Shown here: in pieces, positions 56,741 to 64,000 of the stretch | Layout of the letters: each line of letters starts with the position of its first letter | How positions within the stretch are numbered: position 1 is the first letter of the stretch | From: Actinomycetota bacterium | GTDB lineage: Bacteria > Actinomycetota > UBA4738 > CADDZG01 > WHSQ01 | Assembly: GCA_030448085.1 (NCBI GenBank) | Contig: JAUJNU010000003.1 | Location: 37,143-101,142 of the forward strand | Length of the DNA stretch: 64,000 nucleotides | Reading direction: 5' to 3' | Position numbers and translations under genes: made by a program | The notes under the pieces: generated by a model | What the model was told of the DNA's origin: nothing | The model's input: only the letters and a program-made list of their open reading frames with translations | Database searches by the model: none

Positions 56741-57724
56741 TTAAAGCTCCGAACGAACGATCTCCACCGCTTTCTGGATGTTCCTCATCTTCTGCTTCGC
56801 CTCTTCGACACTGCGGGTCTTGAGCCCGCAATCGGGGTCAACGAACATGCGCTCCGCGGGGATGCGCTTCAGAGATCTCCTGATCCCCTCCGCCATCTCT
56901 TCCACGGGCTCGACGACGTGGGTATGGACATCCGAGACCCCGAGGCCGATGTAAGAGGTGAACGGCGCATCGTCGAACTCGTCGAGGAGCGAGTAGTCCG
57001 AGTTGGCGAACTCGAGGTCGATCTGGTCGACCGGGATCTCGAGCATCTTCGGATATGCCCGGTGAAAGTCCCCGTAGCAGATGTGCGTGATCGTGTGGGC
57101 CGAGAGCGGCTCCGTGACGATCTGCATCGCCTCGATCACGAGGTCCAGCTCATCCATGCGCGTGGAGGCGGCGGGCTCGTCGATCTGGATGTAGCGGGCG
57201 CCGGCGCGCTCGAGGTCGAGCGCCTCGTCCCTGATGACCTTGGCGAGATCCAAGACGTAGTCCCGGCGGGTGTCGTAGTACTCGTTGAAAGACCAATCAC
57301 AGATCGTGTACGGCCCCGTCAACATGCCCTTCACGGGGCGCTCGGTCAGTCCCTGGGCGTACTTCCACCAGTCGACCGTGACCGGGCGCTCGCGGCCCAC
57401 AGGCCCGGTGGCGATGGGCTTCCGGTAATAACGGTTGCCGTACGAGCGCACGAGGCCGCCGATCTCGAGGCCGGGGAGCTCTTCCGCGAAGAACGCGACC
57501 ATGTCGCCGCGGTACTGCTCGCCGTCCACGATGAGGTCGACGCCGAGCGAGTCCTGCCACTCAACCCACTCTTTGGTCGCCCTGCGCTCGAGCTCTTGCA
57601 GCTCGGAGCGTTCGATCTCTTTACGCGCCGCCTGTGTCCGTGCCTTCAGGATGTAGTCCGGCTTCGGGAGGCTGCCGACGGACGTCGTCCACAGCCCCGG
57701 TCCCTGCAGGTCGATCTTCTCCAC
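56741..57724 (-). CDS. MetE-like cobalamin-independent methionine synthase family protein (zinc ligands present)
   Basis: A 327-residue single TIM-barrel related to the catalytic half of MetE. The zinc ligands are present: His and Cys in HTITHICYGDF and Cys in FVDPDCGLKTRSVEEAKQKM. GLWTTSVGSLPKPDY at the start, YIQIDEPAASTR and VEEMAEGIRRSLKRIP are further family marks. Short 'core' MetE proteins use alternative methyl donors such as methylcobalamin; full-length MetE uses a folate. It starts one base before the end of its paralogue, and both lie behind a SAM riboswitch. Confidence 0.88.
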   Translation of the reverse strand: MEKIDLQGPGLWTTSVGSLPKPDYILKARTQAARKEIERSELQELERRATKEWVEWQDSLGVDLIVDGEQYRGDMVAFFAEELPGLEIGGLVRSYGNRYYRKPIATGPVGRERPVTVDWWKYAQGLTERPVKGMLTGPYTICDWSFNEYYDTRRDYVLDLAKVIRDEALDLERAGARYIQIDEPAASTRMDELDLVIEAMQIVTEPLSAHTITHICYGDFHRAYPKMLEIPVDQIDLEFANSDYSLLDEFDDAPFTSYIGLGVSDVHTHVVEPVEEMAEGIRRSLKRIPAERMFVDPDCGLKTRSVEEAKQKMRNIQKAVEIVRSEL

Positions 57725-58698
57725 TACGCACCTACTTTCTGTACGACCTCGCCGAGGCGCTCGAGCTTCGCTCTTGCTTTCTCCCGGGGGAGGTACTCGA
57801 GACCCGAAGAGGGGCTCACGTAGAGCTTTTCGGCTCCGAAGATGTTGACGAGCTCGTCGACGGTGACGACGAGGTCCTCGACCGACTCGAGCCGGGTGTT
57901 CCTGGCGTTGAGGATCCCCGCCTGGACGTGCTTGCCCTCGGGGACCTGCTTCATGACCTCGAGGTTCTCCGGCCCGGAGATGAGGTCGAACCCGAAGCCG
58001 TCCACCTCGATGTCGAAGAGCTCGGGCCCGAGGCGCTTCGCATCCCCGAAGTACGTGGCGAGGGTCGTCTCAACGCGCGACAAGCTCGAGGTGATCGTGC
58101 CGAGGGCACGACGGGCGAGGGCAAGGTCCTCGGGAGCATCCAGAAGGGCGGGCTCGTCGAACTGGATGTGGCCGGCCCCGGCGGCCTCCAGCTCGGCAGC
58201 CTCCTGAGCGAGGATGCCGGCGATCGCCATCACGAACTTCTCGTGGTCCGCGTAGTGCTCGTCGATCGAGAGCCGTGCGAACGTGACCGGACCGGGGATG
58301 ACCGCCTTCACCGGGCGCGTCGCGACCGAGGCGGCGAAGCGGTAAGCCTCCACCGTCGAGGGCCCGCGCCACTCGAGCGGGCCGACGCAGATCGGCTTGC
58401 GGTAGTAGACGTTGTTGTCGAACCAGCGCAGGAGACCACCGATCTCGAAACCGGCGATGTTCCGCGCGAACGGGGTGAGGATGTCGTCCCAGCGGGCCTG
58501 GCCGTCGGTGATGACGTCGATCCCCGCGGCCTCGTGCTCGCGGATCACTTCGGTGACGAGATCGTCCTGGGCCCGGTGCAGGTCATCGACAGTCGTGGCG
58601 CCCTTCTCGAGGCCATGGAGCGTCTTCCGGACGACGAACGGGTTTCCTTCATCCGGTGGCTTCGGGTACGAGCCGACCACCGTTGAACGGATGGGCAT
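57724..58698 (-). CDS. MetE-like protein lacking zinc ligands
   Basis: A 324-residue homologue of the next gene, with STVVGSYPKPPDEGNPFV, DVITDGQARWDDILTPFARN, VTFARLSIDEHYADHEKF and HIQFDEPALLDAPEDLAL. At the zinc positions it reads LATYFGDAKR (no His/Cys) and VSPSSGLEYLPREKARAKL (Ser for Cys). It is therefore unlikely to activate homocysteine. In full-length MetE the N-terminal barrel is likewise a zinc-free copy, so the two proteins together may be a split, MetE-like heterodimer. It is the first gene after the SAM-I riboswitch. Confidence 0.85.
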   Translation of the reverse strand: MPIRSTVVGSYPKPPDEGNPFVVRKTLHGLEKGATTVDDLHRAQDDLVTEVIREHEAAGIDVITDGQARWDDILTPFARNIAGFEIGGLLRWFDNNVYYRKPICVGPLEWRGPSTVEAYRFAASVATRPVKAVIPGPVTFARLSIDEHYADHEKFVMAIAGILAQEAAELEAAGAGHIQFDEPALLDAPEDLALARRALGTITSSLSRVETTLATYFGDAKRLGPELFDIEVDGFGFDLISGPENLEVMKQVPEGKHVQAGILNARNTRLESVEDLVVTVDELVNIFGAEKLYVSPSSGLEYLPREKARAKLERLGEVVQKVGA

Positions 58699-58722
58699 CG
58701 CGACTTCCTTTCTCCGAAATCG

Positions 58723-58753
58723 AAAAAGCCCCCTCCCTCCCGGGAAGAGGCTT
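58723..58753 (-). terminator. Attenuator terminator of the SAM-I riboswitch
   Basis: On the minus strand AAGCCTCTTCCC pairs with GGGAGGGAGGGGGCT and is followed by TTTTT. It lies between the aptamer and the first MetE-like gene, as expected for transcription attenuation. Confidence 0.8.
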
Positions 58754-58767
58754 GACTGGTCTCTATT

Positions 58768-58862
58768 CGCTCATCGACCCGGGATTCGCACCTGCCGTCC
58801 CTCTTCGGTCGGTGGTTGCGGCGGGATCGACGGGCCGGGCCCTCCCCCGCTCTAGATGAGCG
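58768..58862 (-). promoter_or_regulatory. SAM-I (S-box) riboswitch aptamer
   Basis: Minus-strand elements follow the S-box order: P1 arm CGCTCATC, then AGAGCGGGGGAGGGCCCGG, CCCGCCGCAACC, GGTGCGAATCCCGGG and the closing P1 arm GATGAGCG. The GCAACC and GGTGC.AAT.CC cores are the conserved SAM contacts. It controls the two MetE-like genes. Confidence 0.93.
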
Positions 58863-58877
58863 TCTTCGATACTAGAT

Positions 58878-58907
58878 CAAAAACGGCCCCCGCCGTTCGG
58901 CAGGGGT
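58878..58907 (-). terminator. Intrinsic terminator after the iron-sulfur carrier gene
   Basis: Minus strand CCCCTGCCGAACGGCGGGGG forms a GC-rich hairpin followed by CCGTTTTTG. It ends 15 bases before the riboswitch begins. Confidence 0.85.
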
Positions 58908-58915
58908 GTGACTTC

Positions 58916-59266
58916 TCAGAACTGAGCGCTGTCGCCGCAGGCGCAGGTGCCCTTGGCCTGGGGGTTGTTGATCGTGAAGCCGGACTGGGCGAGGCTGTCG
59001 ACGTAGTCGACCTCCGCCTCGGACAGGTACGGAGCGCTCATCTTGTCGACGCGGATCTCGACGCCGTGCTTGGACTCGATCTGGTCGTCCTCGAGCCGGC
59101 GGTCGTCGAAGTAGAGGGCGTAGCGAAGGCCGGCGCAACCACCCGGCTGGACCGCGATCCTGAGGGCGTAGCTCTTTCCCTCGTGCTCGCCGGGAGCCGA
59201 GCTGATCTCACGCTCGAGCAGCTCGTTGACCTTATGGGCTGCGTTCTCCGTGATCGAGATTGGCAT
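58916..59266 (-). CDS. A-type iron-sulfur cluster carrier/insertion protein (ErpA/IscA)
   Basis: A 116-residue A-type carrier that hands Fe-S clusters to apoproteins. The three conserved Cys are in VQPGGCAGLRYALYF and AKGTCACGDSAQF. The N-terminus ISITENAAHKVNELLERE is typical. GGAAAGGGAG precedes ATG 59266. WhiB-type and other Fe-S proteins are possible clients. Confidence 0.93.
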   Translation of the reverse strand: MPISITENAAHKVNELLEREISSAPGEHEGKSYALRIAVQPGGCAGLRYALYFDDRRLEDDQIESKHGVEIRVDKMSAPYLSEAEVDYVDSLAQSGFTINNPQAKGTCACGDSAQF

Positions 59267-59363
59267 CTTGTGCTCCCTTTCCTTTTTGCCTGCGGTCCGC
59301 TTCAGCGCGTCCCGTTCCTGCTGCTAGGCCCCTTTTTTCGGGTCCTCCAAGTATAGAAAACGC

Positions 59364-59561
59364 TCAGTGGGTACCCAACCATTCCACAAGGAAGGCGAAC
59401 AGCACCAAACCGATGCCTCCGAGTACCCAGGGCCGGGCTTTCACGAGGCCCGGCGGGGGATCGTCGAAGACCAGGTTCGACAGGGCAAGGATCGCCCCGC
59501 CGGCCGCCGCCAGGAGGCTCGCCCCGAGGAGGAAGATGTGCCAGGCGGTGTGAAGAGCCAC
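59364..59561 (-). CDS. Small two-helix membrane protein
   Basis: A 65-residue protein with two membrane helices (AWHIFLLGASLLAAAGGAIL and PWVLGGIGLVLFAFLVEWL) joined by a Pro-rich loop (FDDPPPGLVKARP). The GTG start at 59561 shares one base with the tldE stop, so it is the third gene of the tldD-tldE unit. No family recognised. Confidence 0.7.
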   Translation of the reverse strand: MALHTAWHIFLLGASLLAAAGGAILALSNLVFDDPPPGLVKARPWVLGGIGLVLFAFLVEWLGTH

Positions 59562-60913
59562 TAGTGCGAGGTGCCGGAGGAGAAGCTGAACTCGCCGAGT
59601 CGCAGCGTGGGGGCCACCGTGGAGCCGAAGGAGCCGTACTCCGGCCCGAACGCCGCAAGGTCGCTCCCCACCCCCAGGGTCGTCGCCAGCGTGCCCAGGA
59701 CACTTTCCGCGAAACGCAGGTTGTTGAGGCCTCCGACGATCTCCCCCTCCGAGATGAGGTAGGTGCCGTCCCGGGTCATGCCCGTCAGCAGGGTCTTCGG
59801 CCCGTCGAGCACGTTCACGTAGTGGAAGCGGGTGACGAGGATCCCCCTTCGCACCTCCCCCACGAGGTCCTGGGGAGTGGCCCGGCCGGCATCAAGGACC
59901 AGGTTGAACGCGTAAGGCCCGGTCTCCCCCGACCCGGAGTAGTGCCCCGAGGTGGGAAGCCCCATCTGGCTGCCCGTCCGAAGGTCGGTCACCGGGCGGG
60001 TGGCGACGCCGTCGTCCACCACCGCCACCCGCTCTCGCGGCACCCCCTCCATATCGAACCCGATGCCCACTGAGAGAGGATGCGAGACGTCATCCGAGAT
60101 GCTGATGCCCCTCGAGGCCACCATGTCCCCGGCTCTGGTAGCGAGGAAGCTGTCGCCTTCCACCACCTGCTTCGCGCTGAAGCCGACGTAGGCCAGGTAC
60201 TCCAGGAGAAGGGCGGTCGCGGCCGGCTCGAGGATCACCTCGTAGGTTCCGGGGGCCGCGGCCGACGCGCCACGACCCGCCTCGGCCTTGTCGCGGGCTC
60301 TCACGGCGGCCGCAACGTGGTCGACCTCACCGACGGCATGCGAGCTGGCGTCCCCCCAGCCCGTCGACTCGCCGTTGTCGGCAAGGCAGGTCGTGAGACA
60401 ACGGGTATATCCGTCGAAGCAATCGACGCCTTTGCTGGAGAAGATCCCGAAGAGGTGGGAGCCGGTCCCGTAGACGCCGGCCGCGTTGTCCGTGGAGGAC
60501 GCGGCGAGGAGCTCCTTCACTGCCGCGGCTCGGCTCGACGGCGAGGAGTCCGAGGTTGCCTCGTCCCAGCGCATCTGGGGCATCGGCCGCCCCACCAGTG
60601 CCGGGTCGGGAAGCCCGACCCAGCCGGGGTCCGGCAGTGAGGCCCGGGCCGCGGCCAGAGCGTTATCCGCGGCCCGCGTCAGGGTCTTCGGGTCCAGCTG
60701 CGTGGCAGAGGCGGACGCCACGCGGCCCCCGACCCCCACCCTCACGGTCACCCGAACCTCTTCCCTAGCGGTGTTCTGGATTATCTCCGAACGGGCGAAG
60801 CGAGTGAGGGCCGTGGAGGCCGCCTCCGCCACGACCTCGACTTCGTCGGCCCCCGGGTGATCGAGCACGACCTCGGCCGCAGCGCGTGCTTCGTCGTGGG
60901 ACAGGAGGCTCAC
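59561..60913 (-). CDS. tldE: TldE/PmbA family protein
   Basis: A 450-residue subunit of the TldD/TldE protease, which processes modified peptides such as microcins and acts in antitoxin turnover. It lacks the zinc motif, as expected for TldE. Segments: VVAEAASTALTRFARSEIIQ, YEVILEPAATALLLEYLAYV, DPVSHPL-like SISDDVSHPLSVGIGFDMEG and DAGRATPQDLVGEVRRGILV, ending TLRLGEFSFSSGTSH. GTG 60913 overlaps the corrected tldD stop by 4 nt. In the sequence as given the tldD and tldE frames are joined by a one-base insertion near 60965 and read as one 900-residue protein. Confidence 0.9.
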   Translation of the reverse strand: MSLLSHDEARAAAEVVLDHPGADEVEVVAEAASTALTRFARSEIIQNTAREEVRVTVRVGVGGRVASASATQLDPKTLTRAADNALAAARASLPDPGWVGLPDPALVGRPMPQMRWDEATSDSSPSSRAAAVKELLAASSTDNAAGVYGTGSHLFGIFSSKGVDCFDGYTRCLTTCLADNGESTGWGDASSHAVGEVDHVAAAVRARDKAEAGRGASAAAPGTYEVILEPAATALLLEYLAYVGFSAKQVVEGDSFLATRAGDMVASRGISISDDVSHPLSVGIGFDMEGVPRERVAVVDDGVATRPVTDLRTGSQMGLPTSGHYSGSGETGPYAFNLVLDAGRATPQDLVGEVRRGILVTRFHYVNVLDGPKTLLTGMTRDGTYLISEGEIVGGLNNLRFAESVLGTLATTLGVGSDLAAFGPEYGSFGSTVAPTLRLGEFSFSSGTSH

Positions 60914-62359
60914 TGACCGGTCCCGATGGCGACTCCCACACGGAAGCGGGCCGGGGAAGTCCCCGTGCCCGACCCTCATGGTCTGACCGGGCTGGCCTTT
61001 GCCGCAGTTCGGGGTGCCCCACATCTTCCATTCCTCGGGCCCGGCGACCGCGTCGCAGGAGGCCCAGAACGCGGGGGTCACGCCCGTGTACCGTGGGTTC
61101 TTGAAGATGCGGGTGAGCTTCCCCTTCTTGATCTCCCAGGCGATCTCACAGCCGAACTGGAAGTTCTTCCGCTTGTCGTCGATAGACCACGACTTGTTCG
61201 TCGCCATGTAGATGCCGTCGTCGACATCCGCCAGCAGGTCCTCGAGCGTCCCGGCCCCCGGGAGCAGGTTGATGTTGGTCATCCGGATCAGGGGGAAGTT
61301 GGCCCAGCCCTCGGCGCGCATCGTGCCGTTGGAGCGGCCCTCGCCGACCGTGGCAGCCGTCTCCCTAGAGGTCTGCAACCCCACGAGGATCCCCTCCTTC
61401 ACGAGGTCCACCTCCTGTCCCGACACCCCTTCGTCGTCGTAGGCGTAGGTTCCGAGCCCGCCGGGGATCGTCGCGTCGGAGGTGATGTTCACGAGAGGAG
61501 CCCCGTACCGGAGGCTGCCCATGTCGCCGAGCCCCACGAAGGATGTCCCCGCGAAAGCGGCCTCCATGCCGAGGACCCGGTCCAGCTCCGTCGGATGCCC
61601 CACCGACTCGTGGACCTGCAACATCACCTGATTGCCGTCGAGGACGAGCGTGGAGATCCCCGAGGGACACTCCGGAGCTGCCAACAACCGCACGGCCTCC
61701 TCTGCGATACGGGGGGCGTGGCCGCTGAGGTCCATCTGCTCGATCAGCTCGTATCCCGCAGCGGCGTAGTGCCCGCGATCCGAGCCGGGATAGGACCGGG
61801 TCTGCACCTCCGAGCCGGCCACGGCCGTTGCCTCCATACCCCCACCGGTATGCACGATGATCTGTTCGATGTCGGAGCCTTCCGAAGACACGAACCAGGT
61901 CCCTTGCCGGAGGAGGTCCATCGTGGCTCGGCCATGCTTGACCCCGGCAACGGCCTCGATCGCGCTGGTGGCGGCCGCGAGAGAGCCCACCTTCTCCTCC
62001 AGCGAGACGTCGAATGGGTCCCTCTCGAACGGAGAGCTCCAACCGTCAACGTGGACGGGCTCCGGAACCAGCTCCACGGGACGGCTGATCTTGCTGGCGC
62101 TTGCCCGGCCCACCTCGACCGCCATCTTGGCGACCCGCACCGCCTGCTCCTCGTTGAGGACAGAGGACGAGGCATGGCCCCACGCCCCGCCCGCGAGAAC
62201 CCTTACTCCGAACCCGCTGGACTCGGCTCTATCGAGGCTTTCCACGATCTGGCCGCGCACGGAGAGTGACTCGGTCTCGACCGATCCTCCGCGCACGTCG
62301 GCGTAGGACGCACCCGCGTCGACGGCAGCGTCGAGAGCGAGTTGGAGGAGTTCCTTCAT
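60910..62359 (-). CDS. tldD: TldD family zinc metallopeptidase, one frameshift near the end
   Basis: Catalytic subunit of TldD/TldE, about 482 residues. The zinc motif is VMLQVHESVGHPTELDRVLG (HExxxH) with GWANFPLIRMTNINLLPGAG downstream and FQFGCEIAWEIKKGKLTRIF near the end. The N-terminus is MKELLQLALDAAVDAGASYA. The correct end is VGHGTSPARFRVGVAIGTGQ with stop at 60912-60910; an extra G in a GGGG run near 60965 hides it. The -10-like box 8 nt before ATG 62359 suggests a leaderless start. A frame extending to 62482 has no similarity. Confidence 0.92.
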
Positions 62360-62367
62360 CCGTTCCG

Positions 62368-62373
62368 AGGCTA
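62368..62373 (-). promoter_or_regulatory. Predicted -10 box, leaderless start of tldD
   Basis: TAGCCT on the minus strand ends 8 nt before ATG 62359. Confidence 0.4.
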
Positions 62374-62434
62374 CCGCGCACGGGAACAAAGTCCTCGGCA
62401 GCCCCATGGCAGCCTCGCGCCAAGATCGCTTGCC

Positions 62435-62440
62435 TATGCT
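62435..62440 (+). promoter_or_regulatory. Predicted -10 box, leaderless start of the acetyltransferase gene
   Basis: TATGCT ends 7 nt before ATG 62448. Confidence 0.4.
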
Positions 62441-62447
62441 CGACTGC

Positions 62448-62903
62448 ATGGAGTCTCCACAGGCGGGCGGTCCCGAAGTCACGTTGCGTCCGATCCTCCA
62501 AGCCGACCTGCGGGTGTTCTACGAGCACCAGGCAGAGCCCGAGGCCACGATGATGGCCGCCTTCCCCGCTCGCGACGAAACGGCTCACTTCGATCATTGG
62601 CACAAGGTCCTCGCCCGGCCCGATGTGTTCAACCGCACCGTCCTCTACGGAGAAGAGGTGGCGGGGAACATCGTCAGCTGGGTCGAGGAGGGGACCAGGG
62701 AGATCGGGTATTGGCTCGGCCGGGACTACTGGGGCAAAGGCGTGGCGACGAAGGCGCTGGGCCTGTTCCTCGAGCTGCTGACCGAGCGCCCTTTAGAGGC
62801 CTGGGTGTCGGACGGCAACCCCGGCTCGATCACGGTCCTTCGCAGATGTGGCTTCGAACAGGTGGGTGAGGAGGATGGCTTGCTTATCTTCGTGCTCCGC
62901 TAG
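62448..62903 (+). CDS. GNAT-family N-acetyltransferase
   Basis: A 151-residue acetyltransferase. The acetyl-CoA binding region is REIGYWLGRDYWGKGVATKA (motif A, with GKGVAT for the usual RGxGxG/A). Motif B follows: EAWVSDGNPGSITVLRRCGF, EQVGEEDGLLIFVLR. ATG 62448 is chosen because the similarity starts at VTLRPILQADL soon after and a -10 box lies 7 nt upstream. It diverges from tldD and converges on the TPP enzyme. Substrate unknown, possibly an amino group of a small molecule or ribosomal protein. Confidence 0.88.
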   Translation: MESPQAGGPEVTLRPILQADLRVFYEHQAEPEATMMAAFPARDETAHFDHWHKVLARPDVFNRTVLYGEEVAGNIVSWVEEGTREIGYWLGRDYWGKGVATKALGLFLELLTERPLEAWVSDGNPGSITVLRRCGFEQVGEEDGLLIFVLR

Positions 62904-62913
62904 CCCGCCTGGG

Positions 62914-64000
62914 CTAGGCGAGGTTCGAGGAGCGCGGGTAGGCGATGTCGGGGTCCGTCAGGATATTGACGACCGTCGGTTCGCCCGAGTCGAACGCCCT
63001 GCGCAGTGCCGGCCCGATCTGGTCCGGCTCCGTCACGAGCTCTCCCCGGCCCCCGAGAGCCTCCATCATCTTGTCGTAGCGGATGCCGGGCCTCAGGTCC
63101 GCGACCACGTCGTACCCGTAGAGGGCCCGCATCGGGTGCTTCTCAAGCCCCCAGATCCCGTTGTTCCCGATGATGCAGACGGCCGGTAGCTCGAGGCGCA
63201 CGAGGGTCTCGAGCTCCATCCCGGAGAACCCGAGCGCACCGTCGCCGTACAGGACCGCCACCTGACGGTCGGGATGCGCGAGCCGAGCCGCCATCGCATA
63301 TCCCGGGCCGACCCCGAGGCAGCCGAAGGGCCCCGGGTCGAGCCAACACCCGGGCTCGTAGCTCCTCACCTCCCGGCCTGCGTAGGAGACGAAGTCACCC
63401 CCGTCGCCGATGACCACGGCGTCGCGGTCCAGAACCTCGTTCAACTCGCCGTAGATACGCATGGGATGGATCGGGCTGGCGGTGGAGCCGAGCTCCGACT
63501 CGGCAGCGGACCGCTTCTTCTCTTCCTCGCCCCGTAGGAGGGCGACCCACCCCTCGCGGTCCTTGCCGGCCGACACCGCTTGGGTCAACTGGCACAGGAT
63601 GTCGCACAGGGGGCCCTGCACCCCGGCCGCGAGCGCCACATGACCGGCGATCGGCTGTGAGTCGAGGTGCACGACCTTCGCGTTCCCGAAATCACCGAAC
63701 CCCAGGCGGAAGTCCAACGGCGTCCCGGCGACGACGACGAGGTCTGCCTCCCGGAACGCCTTCGAACGGGCGCGGGAGAAAGCGAGCCTGTGGTCGGCCG
63801 GCACGCAGCCTCGCCCCTGGCCGTTCATCAACACGGGCACCGACGCTTTCTCTACGAGAGAGCGCAGGTCCTTCTCTCCCCCGTCGAGCCAGACGTTCGA
63901 GCCTGCCACGATGACCGGTCTGGCCGCCTCGTCCAGCAGCCGGGCCACGGGCTCGATCTGATCCTCGTCCAGGTCCCCCGCTGGGGGGATCCCCCAGTCG
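62914..64000 (-). CDS. Thiamine-pyrophosphate-dependent enzyme, acetolactate synthase/2-hydroxyacyl-CoA lyase type (5' end beyond the window)
   Basis: The last 362 residues of a three-domain TPP enzyme. The middle domain has VIVAGSNVWLDGGEKDLRSL and VPVLMNGQGRGCVPADHRLA. The TPP-binding motif is VLYGDGALGFSGMELETLVR and ends in CIIGNNGIWG. A GDFVSYAGREVRSYEPGCW stretch precedes GPGYAMAA. The pattern VVAGTPLDFRLGFGDFG fits oxalyl-CoA decarboxylase/2-hydroxyacyl-CoA lyase relatives better than true acetolactate synthase. The frame is open at base 64000, so the N-terminal PYR domain is missing. Confidence 0.85.
   Translation of the reverse strand, partial: DWGIPPAGDLDEDQIEPVARLLDEAARPVIVAGSNVWLDGGEKDLRSLVEKASVPVLMNGQGRGCVPADHRLAFSRARSKAFREADLVVVAGTPLDFRLGFGDFGNAKVVHLDSQPIAGHVALAAGVQGPLCDILCQLTQAVSAGKDREGWVALLRGEEEKKRSAAESELGSTASPIHPMRIYGELNEVLDRDAVVIGDGGDFVSYAGREVRSYEPGCWLDPGPFGCLGVGPGYAMAARLAHPDRQVAVLYGDGALGFSGMELETLVRLELPAVCIIGNNGIWGLEKHPMRALYGYDVVADLRPGIRYDKMMEALGGRGELVTEPDQIGPALRRAFDSGEPTVVNILTDPDIAYPRSSNLA

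Noticed and set aside
56132..57823. 563-codon plus-strand open frame
   Set aside because: Antisense to the GAF-GGDEF and MetE-like genes. Composition is Arg/Leu/Gly-rich shadow.
59561..62482. Single 973-residue TldD-TldE fusion
   Set aside because: A one-base insertion in a GGGG run near 60965 hides the tldD stop. Removing it gives a normal tldD end and a GTGA overlap with tldE, and the N-terminal 41 codons have no similarity.

Overview
The window comes from a high-GC actinobacterium outside the well-studied genera. Four kinds of marker point that way: a BldD-type XRE regulator at the left edge, a WhiB protein, the SigR/RsrA thiol-stress pair with a mycoredoxin-type glutaredoxin and a PdtaS-type sensor kinase, and an F420-type luciferase-like oxidoreductase. 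A rod-shape gene (mreB), UPF0182, TldD/TldE and several families frequent in uncultured soil or sediment Actinobacteriota fit a deep-branching lineage. No phage, insertion sequence, integrase, rRNA or CRISPR array is visible. This reads as core chromosome with accessory metabolic genes.

Layout. 0-4.7 kb: bldD-like regulator, then ku, an RsbW-like protein, a SigB-type sigma factor and a class A penicillin-binding protein on the plus strand. 4.7-9.6 kb: zinc-ribbon/coiled-coil protein, PdtaS-like kinase, phosphoesterase and DUF2203. 9.7-14.9 kb: acyl-CoA block (two crotonases, biotin carrier, BKACE enzyme, PIG-L deacetylase, carboxyltransferase). 15.6-20.1 kb: a chain of alpha/beta hydrolase, membrane-anchored MurF-like ligase, Ddl, SigR and RsrA. 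20.2-25.4 kb: ABC exporter, RCK protein, epimerase, small proteins, initiator tRNA. 25.5-35.2 kb: UPF0182, then a minus-strand envelope island: mreB, PDZ/Lon-like protease, multi-TM histidine kinase, FecR-like protein, response regulator. 35.2-47.4 kb: epimerase, DUF2342 protein, very large ceramidase-like secreted protein, rhodanese-ThiF fusion, mycoredoxin, dehydrogenase, TatA with a zinc ribbon, LLM oxidoreductase, CBS protein, HD-GYP protein. 47.6-52.3 kb: acyl-CoA dehydrogenase, CitE-like lyase, PucR regulator, DUF302, ftcD. 52.2-56.7 kb: histone-like repeat protein, whiB, degenerate receiver, TPP-riboswitch-controlled NCS1 permease, GAF-degenerate GGDEF protein. 56.7-64 kb: two MetE-like genes under a SAM-I riboswitch, an iron-sulfur carrier, tldD/tldE, an acetyltransferase and a TPP enzyme cut by the right edge.

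Two window-wide properties matter. First, many genes are broken by small indels while the protein similarity carries on smoothly in another frame, including in mreB, ponA and whiB. This looks like uncorrected sequence error rather than gene decay. Such genes are given as one span with the breaks noted. Second, many first genes have a -10-like TAnnnT hexamer only 6-8 nt before the start codon, which predicts leaderless mRNAs. In two divergent pairs the two -10 boxes overlap as a near-palindrome.

The most interesting items are the mreB/PDZ-protease/sensor-kinase/FecR/receiver island, the SAM-controlled pair of MetE-like proteins of which one lacks the zinc ligands, the zinc-ribbon TatA, the RCK protein without a selectivity filter, and the symmetric divergent promoters.
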